Shown here: in pieces, positions 54,412-62,713 of the stretch
Position numbering within the stretch: position 1 is the stretch's first letter
Layout of the letters: the number at the start of each line of letters is the position of its first letter
Origin: Opimibacter sp041746735
GTDB taxonomy: Bacteria; Bacteroidota; Bacteroidia; Chitinophagales; Saprospiraceae
DNA length: 64,000 nt
Reading direction: 5' to 3'
NCBI GenBank assembly: GCA_041746735.1
Contig: JBGTGP010000032.1
Coordinates: forward strand, 62,001-126,000
The notes under the pieces: model-generated
What the model was told of the DNA's origin: nothing
What the model saw: only the letters and a program-made list of their open reading frames with translations
The model's database searches: none
Position numbers and translations under genes: made by a program

Positions 54412-55344
54412 ATGGCCCATCCACAACTGAGTACACGACATCTCCTGGGGATCAAATACATCACACCTGATGATATCGATCTCATCTTCGAGACGACCGA
54501 TCAGTTTAAAGATGTCATCAATCGACCCATCAAGAAAGTACCCTCCCTTCGCGATGTGACTATCGCCAATCTATTTTTTGAAAATTCAACCCGCACCCGC
54601 ATATCCTTCGAGCTTGCTGAGCGACGCCTGAGCGCCGATACAATTAATTTCAGCGCCAGTTCATCCTCTGTCAGTAAAGGCGAAACGCTGCTCGATACTG
54701 TCAACAATATCCTGTCCATGAAGGTGGACATGGTCGTCATGCGACATCCGGCGCCGGGTGCTCACATGTATCTCGCGCGTCACATCAAAGCCAACATCAT
54801 CAATGCTGGTGATGGCACACATGAACATCCCACCCAGGCCCTGCTCGATGCCTATTCGATCCGCGAACGTCTCGGGAGTGTACGCGGCAAAAAGGTCGTT
54901 ATCATCGGCGATATCAAACACAGCCGGGTCGCCCTCAGTAATATCTATTGCCTCAATAAACTCGGTGCCGAGGTCAAACTCTGTGGACCACCGACCCTCA
55001 TGCCCAAATTTATCGAAAGCCTCGGCGTCACTATCGAGCATGACCTGCGCAAAGCCCTCGAATGGTGCGATGTCGCAAATGTTTTACGTATACAACTTGA
55101 GCGGCAGCAAACGAAGTATTTCCCCAGTCTACGCGAATACTCGATGTATTACGGCGTCAGCCGGGATGTCTTGAATACCCTATCCAAACCCATCGTCATC
55201 ATGCATCCCGGACCCATCAACCGTGGGGTGGAGATCACCAGCGACCTCGCCGATTCCGAACATTCCATTATCCTCCAACAGGTCGAAAACGGCGTAGCCG
55301 TCCGGATGGCTGTGTTGTATTTGCTGGCCTCAGTAAGAGAGTAA
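54412..55344 (+). CDS. pyrB: Aspartate carbamoyltransferase catalytic subunit
   Basis: 310 residues. First committed step of pyrimidine synthesis: carbamoyl phosphate plus aspartate. Carbamoyl-phosphate loop FENSTRTRISFELAERRL, neighbouring-subunit loop SSSVSKGETLLDT, then GTHEHPTQALLDAY and the aspartate-binding PGPINRGVE. Co-transcribed with pyrR (4-base gap). No pyrI regulatory chain is adjacent. The stop codon lies at the start of a 7-base tandem repeat. Confidence 0.95.
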   Translation: MAHPQLSTRHLLGIKYITPDDIDLIFETTDQFKDVINRPIKKVPSLRDVTIANLFFENSTRTRISFELAERRLSADTINFSASSSSVSKGETLLDTVNNILSMKVDMVVMRHPAPGAHMYLARHIKANIINAGDGTHEHPTQALLDAYSIRERLGSVRGKKVVIIGDIKHSRVALSNIYCLNKLGAEVKLCGPPTLMPKFIESLGVTIEHDLRKALEWCDVANVLRIQLERQQTKYFPSLREYSMYYGVSRDVLNTLSKPIVIMHPGPINRGVEITSDLADSEHSIILQQVENGVAVRMAVLYLLASVRE

Positions 55345-55364
55345 CTCACCACTCACCACTCACC
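55344..55364. repeat. Heptanucleotide tandem repeat (ACTCACC)x3
   Basis: Three perfect ACTCACC copies span the 1-base junction between pyrB and the convergent 798-residue protein. They encode the last residues and stop of the latter. Confidence 0.8.
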
Positions 55365-57742
55365 ACCTGCATACCTGTAAACGAGTTCCCGACAAACTGC
55401 AGGATCTCATCCCGAACTCGACGTACCTCAGCCTCGGATTCCATCAGCCAGCCTTTTGACCAACTGTGGATGACCTTGATACCGACTTTGTCGAGATCTT
55501 CCTGAAACTGCAAATGCCAGAGACTGTTGACGGGCCAGGCACCAGCCGGAAAGTAATCCCGTACCAGGAGGACAAAAGGCTTGTTAGGTTCCAGGAGGGT
55601 TTCGATGAGAAAATTTTCATCGGGATGGAGGCTACGCTCTGAGATCTTGTACGGCATAGGCAACTGATCCAGTACCAATCGGTCGAGTTCCGGACCCAGC
55701 ATGGAGATAACATTGACCCGGTGGGCGGCATAGATGCACGTCTGATCCAGAAAAGGACCAAATTGTCTCGCGATAAGCGTGAGATATTTCAGTGCGGAAG
55801 AGTTTCGGTTTTGTTGAAGATTGAAGTCCTTGTCGATGGCTGGCATATCCAGTCGCTCGTTGAGGTACCGTTGATTGAACGGTGGTTCCCAGGCAAAGAC
55901 ATCGCAGGGCATTTCCTGTACTTTTTGCCAATGGAGCCCTGCGGAAGGATCCTTGGCCCGCAGGAGAATGAAAGGAGTGGCATCAGGCCATTCGTCTTCA
56001 CGTGCAGGCATCATACTCAGCGGCAGGCATTGTATCGGGTACCATTGACCACGCGCATCAATAGACATATCTGCGAAAAATTGTTCTGCGTCCTGCAGGT
56101 CTATACCAGATTTTCGGGAGGTGAGCTTGCGCAGTGCAGGCGCGTGTTCCTCACTTAGATGTATCCGATGGTGGGTGACCTCATTGACATACTCGGCCAT
56201 AGCATGATGGCGTATACGTTCTGTTACTTCCTTGAGATTACTCTTGATCTGTTCAGGCCAGTCGACCTCCAGGGCTTCACCGGTGATGAGTTGGGTAATG
56301 TACCATTCATCAAAATAAATCAGCCAATCCTGGACCGGAACCAGATGTAGCGCTTGAACAATGTTACGGGTCTGATCCGGAAACTGATTTTGAAAGCCGG
56401 CCCAAAAGAAATAATCTTCCAGATAATGTTGACGCTCTACAATGGCCGACAATGCTGTATTGACCTCTCGTAATCCTTCTGCACTGCGATGCACGCTCAA
56501 GGCCTGCGATTCAAAACGCTTTTTGAAATAACCACTAATATTAATGTTGCTGTACCATTTCAGCAGATCATCTTCCCATTCCCGGATCTCAGCCTGCAGG
56601 CCGGTTTGTTCCGGTGCATTATGTGAATTGAGGCGTTTGAGCTGACTGCGGATGTGGGTTTCAATCGCATCTTTGGAGCAAGTCAGATTTGCTTTCAATG
56701 TCCGGAGATAATCTATTGCTTCTGCGAGGGAAGGGCTGTCTTTGTGTACTGAAGGAATCGTGACCCAGGGCTGTCCGGCTTCAATCTCTTCGAGCAACTC
56801 GAGGTACTGAGCTTTTATGGCTTTCCGGTCCTGGCTGATCATTTTGGCTTTACGGCTGATCTGGCCTTTAAGCCGGTCGGCCAACTGGCTCATACTACTT
56901 TCAAAGGAAAATGCCTCACCATAGGTGAGTTGTAACTCCCGTGCATGGGACAACAATCTGTCAATCTTGTTGACATAAATATTAATCTCCCGGATCCAGT
57001 AGGATTTGACATAATCAAAGTACCGCATCATGATCCAGTCTGAACGCTTAAGCAACTCCGTGGCCTGATGAGCCATAAGCGCTACATACTGCATGACATC
57101 ACTCTTGACAAAATCCAGCGAATGGTTGATGAGCAGGCTGACATCCAACAGGTCCAGGTATTCAAATCCGTCTTGACGGAGTTTGCTGAGTTTGATGTAA
57201 TGCTCAATCTTATGGCGGAGTCGCTTGTATTCAGCAGGAGATATTTCAAATTGTGGCCGGCTGAGTCTGTAGAAGAGCGGGTTGACACTGTTGTGATTGA
57301 ACAGGCCGGCAAATTTTTGAATCAGTTCATAGCGATTGGTGCCGGGCCAGAGTTCTTCGTGGAGGGCATCCCAGGGCCGGCTTATCCGTTGCAGATCTTC
57401 GGCCAGTTTATAGATTTCGATATGATGGATGCTTTCCGCAGGGGAGAGGGGTTTGATCACATGCTGCGGAGCGTTTGACCGGCCATTAACAGGGCAGTAG
57501 ATCGCCTTTTCTATCTTGTCCAGTGGGAACGTCTGAAGTAATTCAATCGCTGAGGACTCTTCATCATACCAGACAATAACGGGTTTGTTTTCAAGTGCTT
57601 CGCGGGCAACCAGAGAGGCGAGGAGTTGGATGTGGTCTTGTCTTTTGCTCCAGATCCAACGCTTTCGGGTCCCGGGGGATTGGGAAAATAATGTTGCTTG
57701 CTGTGGGTTGAGATGACTTCCCGGAATATTTGCAGTATCCAT
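55346..57742 (-). CDS. Large protein of unknown function, possible inactivated helicase-nuclease relative
   Basis: 798 residues, no signal peptide or membrane segment. The N-terminus carries SPGTRKRW (22-29) where an SF1 helicase would have a GxxGTGKT P-loop, followed by a parallel beta-like stretch KPVIVWYDEESSAIELL. The middle ~400 residues are helical with coiled-coil character. The C-terminal tail LDKVGIKVIHSWSKGWLMES resembles the end of the Vsr/MTES_1575-type nuclease domain fused to large SF1 helicases. No intact Walker A, Walker B or helicase motif VI is seen, so activity would be lost if the relationship is real. Function unknown; the homology is a weak impression only. Convergent with pyrB. 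Confidence 0.6.
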   Translation of the reverse strand: MDTANIPGSHLNPQQATLFSQSPGTRKRWIWSKRQDHIQLLASLVAREALENKPVIVWYDEESSAIELLQTFPLDKIEKAIYCPVNGRSNAPQHVIKPLSPAESIHHIEIYKLAEDLQRISRPWDALHEELWPGTNRYELIQKFAGLFNHNSVNPLFYRLSRPQFEISPAEYKRLRHKIEHYIKLSKLRQDGFEYLDLLDVSLLINHSLDFVKSDVMQYVALMAHQATELLKRSDWIMMRYFDYVKSYWIREINIYVNKIDRLLSHARELQLTYGEAFSFESSMSQLADRLKGQISRKAKMISQDRKAIKAQYLELLEEIEAGQPWVTIPSVHKDSPSLAEAIDYLRTLKANLTCSKDAIETHIRSQLKRLNSHNAPEQTGLQAEIREWEDDLLKWYSNINISGYFKKRFESQALSVHRSAEGLREVNTALSAIVERQHYLEDYFFWAGFQNQFPDQTRNIVQALHLVPVQDWLIYFDEWYITQLITGEALEVDWPEQIKSNLKEVTERIRHHAMAEYVNEVTHHRIHLSEEHAPALRKLTSRKSGIDLQDAEQFFADMSIDARGQWYPIQCLPLSMMPAREDEWPDATPFILLRAKDPSAGLHWQKVQEMPCDVFAWEPPFNQRYLNERLDMPAIDKDFNLQQNRNSSALKYLTLIARQFGPFLDQTCIYAAHRVNVISMLGPELDRLVLDQLPMPYKISERSLHPDENFLIETLLEPNKPFVLLVRDYFPAGAWPVNSLWHLQFQEDLDKVGIKVIHSWSKGWLMESEAEVRRVRDEILQFVGNSFTGMQVVSGEW

Positions 57743-57856
57743 ACGTAAGAGTCCTTGTCCTGCAAATATTATGCTTTTTTATAATATGTAATAGGAATAT
57801 TTAAAAAAAATCAATATTTTTTCATTCCCGGAGGATCAGGGATCTGGCCCGGAGGA

Positions 57857-58486
57857 TTATTTCTTTTCCACGATCCCGCCGCTCACTTTCTCCCCATTTT
57901 TGTATTCGTACTCCAGGCTGAGCGTGCCCTTATCATCGTAGTACCTGAAATAACCGTGCAATTGCCCGTTTTGGTATTGAGCTTCCTGTTTAAGTCTAAA
58001 GGTCTGTTCATCAAAATTCTTTACTAAACCTTCAATTTTTCCATTGACGTACGTACGTTGCTCGAGTACACGGCCAAATTTATAAGCGGTCCAGGGGCCG
58101 TGTAATACATTTTGCCTGTACGTTTCCCGAAGGTCGGCCTGATTGCGAAATGTCATGCGGACAGATACGCCCTCGAGCATCCCGTTGACATAATGGCGTA
58201 CGTATTGCAGGTCACCATCCGGTGTATAATCGATCCATTGACCTGTCCGTTTGCCATTTTCGACATATCCTTCCTGCTGGAGTATGTTGGCTTCACTTTT
58301 CCTGAAAGCATGCTTGAGGGAAGAACCCGGAATCTCTTCCAGTGTAAAACTGGACAAATCTCCTGAACCTGACTCCGTTGCCGGGGTAGTGTTTTTAGCA
58401 TTGCAGCCTAAGATCAGCAGGACCAACAATGTGAGAATGAGGCTGCTGTACACTTTTGTTAATGATGTTTTAAATGTGCTTGTCAT
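57857..58486 (-). CDS. MORN-repeat lipoprotein (YwqK-like)
   Basis: 209 residues. Signal peptide with lipobox LLILGC. The body has four to five MORN-type repeats of the form x-x-G-x-x-x-G-x-W/Y-x-x-Y (ENGKRTGQWIDYTPDGDLQY, NGMLEGVSVRM, NVLHGPWTAYKFGR, NGQLHGYFRYYDDKG). Bacteroidota carry many such lipoproteins and some are annotated as YwqK antitoxins from a distant relative; no toxin is adjacent here, so that name is not supported. Envelope protein of unknown role, divergent from gldA. Confidence 0.75.
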   Translation of the reverse strand: MTSTFKTSLTKVYSSLILTLLVLLILGCNAKNTTPATESGSGDLSSFTLEEIPGSSLKHAFRKSEANILQQEGYVENGKRTGQWIDYTPDGDLQYVRHYVNGMLEGVSVRMTFRNQADLRETYRQNVLHGPWTAYKFGRVLEQRTYVNGKIEGLVKNFDEQTFRLKQEAQYQNGQLHGYFRYYDDKGTLSLEYEYKNGEKVSGGIVEKK

Positions 58487-58532
58487 GCGTTGATTCGATG
58501 GTTAAGGTGAAAATCAGGAAAGGAGAATTTTT

Positions 58533-58540
58533 TACTTTTG
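58533..58540 (+). promoter_or_regulatory. TAnnTTTG -7 element for gldA operon
   Basis: TACTTTTG, 65 bases upstream of the gldA ATG. The 5' leader would contain the hairpin at 58549-58580. Confidence 0.5.
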
Positions 58541-58548
58541 TTCCTCTT

Positions 58549-58580
58549 TTTCAGCGTGCTGGTGATCCAGCGTGCTGAAA
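58549..58580 (+). promoter_or_regulatory. Leader hairpin upstream of gldA
   Basis: Outer arms TTTCAGC/GCTGAAA and inner arms GCTGG/CCAGC around a TGAT loop, separated by a GT/GT internal loop. The two halves also form a direct repeat CAGCGTGCTG. No start-codon occlusion is evident. Confidence 0.45.
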
Positions 58581-58605
58581 TATCAAACAAATGTGAGAAA
58601 AGAAT

Positions 58606-59526
58606 ATGGATATTCTGATCGAAGACCTTACAAAATCCTACGGCACGCAGACAGCGGTAGATCATATTTCATTCGAAGTGCGAACGGGCGAGATCGTGGG
58701 TTTTCTGGGACCCAATGGTGCCGGCAAAACCACGACCATGAAAATGATCACGCAGTATATCGCTCCAGATTCGGGCCAAATTACGATCGGGGGCAAATCC
58801 GTAACCGGGCATAACATCCGTGGCTCCATCGGTTATCTGCCGGAACACAACCCGTTGTATGAAGATATGCCGGTCATCGAGTATCTCGAATTCTGTGGCC
58901 AACTTCAGGGCATCCGTCGTGATGCACTTGCGCATCGTATTCGCGAAATGGTGGTCATGTGTGGCCTGGATGAAGAGAAACACAAAAAGATCGGTGAATT
59001 GTCCAAAGGGTACCGGCAACGCGTAGGCCTTGCCCAGGCGATGATTCATGATCCGGCTATTTTGATTCTGGATGAACCAACCACAGGGCTCGATCCCAAT
59101 CAACGGGTGGAGATACGGGATCTGATCAAAAGACTGGGTGTCCATAAGTCCGTCATTCTCTCCACGCACATTCTGCCTGAAGTGGAAGCGACCTGCGACA
59201 GAATCCTCATCATCAATAAAGGCCGGATCGTGGCCAATGGTACAGCGGATTCGCTCCGGATGCAGGCCAGTGGCAAGAGTCTGCTGCTGGTAGATATCGA
59301 AGGTCCCTCACGTACAGATATACGTAATGCCCTGCTGGCTTTACCATCTGTCACCGGTGTGGCAGTCAATCCGGATCATAAACTGCTGGAGATCGAGTGT
59401 ACAGATAGTGACCAAACAGCACGCTCGGTCTACAAACTTTGTATAGCCAGACAGTGGATGTTACTGCAAATGAGTCCGGTAGAAGCCCGGCTTGAGGATA
59501 TCTTCCGTAATGTCACCCTGAATTAA
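58606..59526 (+). CDS. gldA: Gliding-motility ABC transporter ATPase GldA
   Basis: 306 residues. ABC ATPase with Walker A GPNGAGKTT, signature LSKGYRQRVGLAQA, Walker B AILILDEPTTGLD and switch His in STHILPE. A C-terminal ~80-residue extension resembles that of GldA/NosF-type exporters. With GldF and GldG it forms a membrane complex needed for gliding in Flavobacterium; whether this organism glides is not shown. Start of a five-gene run: gldA, gldF (11 bases), gldG (overlap), DUF4340, polX-like. Confidence 0.9.
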   Translation: MDILIEDLTKSYGTQTAVDHISFEVRTGEIVGFLGPNGAGKTTTMKMITQYIAPDSGQITIGGKSVTGHNIRGSIGYLPEHNPLYEDMPVIEYLEFCGQLQGIRRDALAHRIREMVVMCGLDEEKHKKIGELSKGYRQRVGLAQAMIHDPAILILDEPTTGLDPNQRVEIRDLIKRLGVHKSVILSTHILPEVEATCDRILIINKGRIVANGTADSLRMQASGKSLLLVDIEGPSRTDIRNALLALPSVTGVAVNPDHKLLEIECTDSDQTARSVYKLCIARQWMLLQMSPVEARLEDIFRNVTLN

Positions 59527-59537
59527 ACAAGAGACGT

Positions 59538-60254
59538 ATGAGAGAAGCATGGATCATTGCCCGAAAGGAGCTCAACAGTTTTTTTGACTCCCTCGTCGCG
59601 TATATTCTTCTGGTCGCATTTTTGGGCTTCAGCGGGTTCTTTACCTGGCTGTGGGGGGCAGATATATTTTATCATAAACAGGCCAGCCTGTCCACTTTTT
59701 TCAATGTGGCACTATGGTCCCTTTTCTTTTTCATCCCGGCCATTACGATGCGGCAGTTTGCTGAAGAGCGCAAAACCGGAACCATTGAACTCTTACTGAC
59801 CAAGCGGTTGACGGATCGACAACTGGTGGCAGGAAAATTTATGGCCTGTCTGTTGCTCGTCATCATCGCCCTGGCATTCACGCTCCCATATTATATCTCC
59901 GTTGCCCGACTCGGCCCTATTGATCACGGGAGTACGATCACAGGATATCTCGGCCTGATTCTGATGAGTGGGGTTTTGATCGCGATCGGCCTGCTGGCTT
60001 CTGCACTGACGAACAATCAGATCGTGGCGTTTCTTCTGGCCTTGCTGATTGGTGTGGTCTTCCAGTTTATTTTGGGTTCGATCGGTTCTGGCCAATCCGG
60101 CTGGCTGGGTGGTCTTCTGCAGGATCTGAGCATACCACGTCATTTTGATTCGATGTCGCGTGGCGTCATTGATTCTAAGGACATCATATATTTTGCAGGC
60201 CTGACGATCATGGGACTGCTGATTACTGAAATGCTGATCTCTAAAAGAAAGTGA
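59538..60254 (+). CDS. gldF: ABC transporter permease GldF
   Basis: 238 residues, six membrane segments (ABC-2 fold) with the family opening REAWIIARKELNSFFDSLVAY. The cytoplasmic loop RQFAEERKTGTIELLLTKRL contacts the ATPase in related ABC-2 permeases. Partner of GldA and GldG. Its TGA overlaps a GTG that could start gldG, giving translational coupling. Confidence 0.9.
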   Translation: MREAWIIARKELNSFFDSLVAYILLVAFLGFSGFFTWLWGADIFYHKQASLSTFFNVALWSLFFFIPAITMRQFAEERKTGTIELLLTKRLTDRQLVAGKFMACLLLVIIALAFTLPYYISVARLGPIDHGSTITGYLGLILMSGVLIAIGLLASALTNNQIVAFLLALLIGVVFQFILGSIGSGQSGWLGGLLQDLSIPRHFDSMSRGVIDSKDIIYFAGLTIMGLLITEMLISKRK

Positions 60255-61756
60255 GTATGAATCGCAAGAAGCGTATATCGGTCTTTTTGATCATGGGCAT
60301 ATTTGTCGTAGTCTTTCTTTTGTCGAGAGAGTATTTTGTACGAATTGACCTGACCGAGGACCGGCAATTTACCATGAGTCGCGCGACCAAATCGATCCTG
60401 CGTGATCTGGACGAACCCGTGGATGTCAAAGCCTATTTCACGAGTAACCTTCCGGCTGATTTTGAACGGGTACGCACTGACTTTCAGAACCTGCTGATTG
60501 AATACAACAACATATCGAGAGGTAAGGTCAACTTTCGTTTTATCCATCCCGGTAGTGATCCGGCAGTCGAGCAGGAAGCCATGCAGGATGGTATACAACC
60601 GTTGTTGATCAATGTCCGAGAGAAGGATGAGGCCTCGCAGAAGAAAGCGTTCATGGGAGCAGTCATCGAGTACGGAGACCAGAAAGAAGTGTTACCGTTT
60701 ATCGGTCAGGAGACAGCCATGGAATATGAACTCACCACCGCTATCAAAAAGATAAGCGTGGCCGACAAACCTTCTCTTGGGTTTATTATGGGTCATGGCC
60801 AACCTCAATTGCAACAGATGCTTCAGGTGGTACAGGCGCTCAGTGTTATATACAGAGTTGAGCAGATTCAGCTCGAACAAGAACCTTCAATCCCATTACG
60901 GTATCAGGCTGTTATCCTGGTCAATCCCAGAGACTCCATCCCGGATGAGCAATTTGCGAAAATCGACGACTATCTGTCTAAAGGGGGCAAAGTGGTGGCC
61001 GCGGTCAATGCAGTACATGGAGATTTATCTACAGCTTCAGGAACGGCGACTCCTCATCCGGTATTCAACTGGCTGGCCTCAGCAGGGGTGATGATCGATC
61101 CCAGTTTTGTGATCGATGCTTCCTGTGCCAAAGTGACGGTACAGCAGCAACGTACGGGCTTTTTCAGTTTTGCGTCGCAGATCAACTTCCCGTATTTGCC
61201 ATTGGTCAGTTCCTTTCCGGATCATCCGGCGGTGAAAGGTCTTGAAGCTGTAATCCTGCAATTTGCAAGTCCGATCACCTTTTCAGCAGAAGCCGACGGC
61301 ACTTTTATTCCGCTTGTCACGACTTCCCGCAAAGCCGGAATCCAACAGGCCCCGTTAAATTTTGATGTGGAGCGGAAATGGATGGATACAGATTTTCCAT
61401 TATCCGGTATCGTGATGGGCGGAGTGGTCGAAGGCCTTAGAGGTCATCCGGATGCACGGTTGGTGGTTTTTTCCGATGGCGATTTTTTTGTCTCAGATCG
61501 CGGTCAGGTCAATCCTGACAATGTCAATCTCCTGGTCAATACCGTAGAGTGGTTATGTGACAAATCCGGCCTCGCCGAATTACGTACCAAAGGTGTAGTC
61601 TACAGGCCCATAAAGGATTTAGACGATGGGCAACGATCTGCGACCAAGTATATCAACTTTTTATTGCCACTGGCGCTGGTTGGCGTCGTCGGCTTCTGGC
61701 GCTCACAACGCAATCGTACAAAACGGATGCAAAGGATGAACGAACGGTACAACTAA
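60251..61756 (+). CDS. gldG: Gliding-motility-associated protein GldG
   Basis: 501 residues. N-terminal membrane segment (~8-24), a large extracytoplasmic domain (FRIDLTEDRQFTMSRAT-like opening, DEPVDVKAYFTSNLP, FIMGHGQPQLQQM, FSDGDFF) and a C-terminal membrane segment (~473-490) followed by a basic tail. This is the layout of GldG/ABC-associated substrate-binding proteins. Start is the GTG at 60251 (overlapping the gldF stop) or the ATG at 60257. The DUF4340 gene follows by 18 bases. Confidence 0.9.
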   Translation: MSMNRKKRISVFLIMGIFVVVFLLSREYFVRIDLTEDRQFTMSRATKSILRDLDEPVDVKAYFTSNLPADFERVRTDFQNLLIEYNNISRGKVNFRFIHPGSDPAVEQEAMQDGIQPLLINVREKDEASQKKAFMGAVIEYGDQKEVLPFIGQETAMEYELTTAIKKISVADKPSLGFIMGHGQPQLQQMLQVVQALSVIYRVEQIQLEQEPSIPLRYQAVILVNPRDSIPDEQFAKIDDYLSKGGKVVAAVNAVHGDLSTASGTATPHPVFNWLASAGVMIDPSFVIDASCAKVTVQQQRTGFFSFASQINFPYLPLVSSFPDHPAVKGLEAVILQFASPITFSAEADGTFIPLVTTSRKAGIQQAPLNFDVERKWMDTDFPLSGIVMGGVVEGLRGHPDARLVVFSDGDFFVSDRGQVNPDNVNLLVNTVEWLCDKSGLAELRTKGVVYRPIKDLDDGQRSATKYINFLLPLALVGVVGFWRSQRNRTKRMQRMNERYN

Positions 61757-61774
61757 ATCTAAGTACAAACGGTC

Positions 61775-62713
61775 ATGAACAACAAACCCTTACTCATCAC
61801 TTTAATCGCCCTGTTGGGGTTGTTCCTGCTGACGAAGTTCTGGCGTGCCAATGCGTCATCCTCTTTTGATCCGGTCCTTTCATCCATCGATACGACAAGA
61901 ATAGACCTGATACGGGCGACCACTCTAACAGATGGAGAACCTTTCGAGCTACGAAGAGTTTCATCCGCATGGGAAGCCATCAGGGGTGATAAAAGGATTC
62001 CTGTCGCCAGTACGAAAATGCAGGGTCTGCTGGGTCCGCTGACACAACTCGAAGCCAAACGTATCGTCAGTACTACTGCTGAGCGTCATGCAGAATATGA
62101 GGTGACCGATGAGATGGCAACGCGCCTTGAGGTCTTTCAGGGAAAAAAAAGAATAGCCGATCTTCTGGTTGGTGGATTCCGCTTTGATCAGGTAGCCCGA
62201 ACTGCTTCTGGTTATATGCGTAAGTCCGGAAAGCCGGAGGTGTATCTGATCGATGGGTTTGTCACCATCTCGCTCAAAACCCGATTCGATCAATTCCGGG
62301 AAAAACACCTGCTCCACATGCAAGCAGAGGACCTCACTTCACTGGAGTGGAATGATCATGCGGGTAGAAAAGAGGTCATCACCAAAGAAGACGGGCTTTG
62401 GCATTACGCAGGGATGGAAGCGGTAGATTCCAGTGCCTTTGCCAGCTACCTCAATGGGCTCGTCAAGGCTCAGGGTGCTGGATTTAGTGAGTTGACCAGT
62501 ACGAAGGGGTTGATTCCGGTAGAATCAATCACGCTTTACGGACATAACATGACCGAACCTGCTTTGATTCGTGTATTCTATTCTGATGACCCGCTGTCAC
62601 CCTGGCTGATCCATTCCAATGGCAACCCGGAGGCGATTTTTACCTCTGACAGCCTGGGGTTGTACCAAAAAATTTTTAAGGATCTCCGTACCTTTTGGCC
62701 TGATGGTCAATAA
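61775..62713 (+). CDS. DUF4340 membrane-anchored protein
   Basis: 312 residues. One N-terminal hydrophobic segment (~5-21) then a mostly beta domain with RIDLIRATTLTDGEPFELRR, VTDEMATRLEVFQGKKRIADLLV and GGFRFDQVARTASGYMRK, matching DUF4340. Such genes recurrently sit after GldG-like ABC genes across phyla, suggesting a fourth extracytoplasmic part of the complex. Its TAA overlaps the start of the next gene by 11 bases. Confidence 0.85.
   Translation: MNNKPLLITLIALLGLFLLTKFWRANASSSFDPVLSSIDTTRIDLIRATTLTDGEPFELRRVSSAWEAIRGDKRIPVASTKMQGLLGPLTQLEAKRIVSTTAERHAEYEVTDEMATRLEVFQGKKRIADLLVGGFRFDQVARTASGYMRKSGKPEVYLIDGFVTISLKTRFDQFREKHLLHMQAEDLTSLEWNDHAGRKEVITKEDGLWHYAGMEAVDSSAFASYLNGLVKAQGAGFSELTSTKGLIPVESITLYGHNMTEPALIRVFYSDDPLSPWLIHSNGNPEAIFTSDSLGLYQKIFKDLRTFWPDGQ

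Noticed and set aside
57857..58486. Toxin-antitoxin system (YwqK-type antitoxin)
   Set aside because: Only MORN repeats and a lipoprotein signal are seen, and no toxin gene is adjacent.
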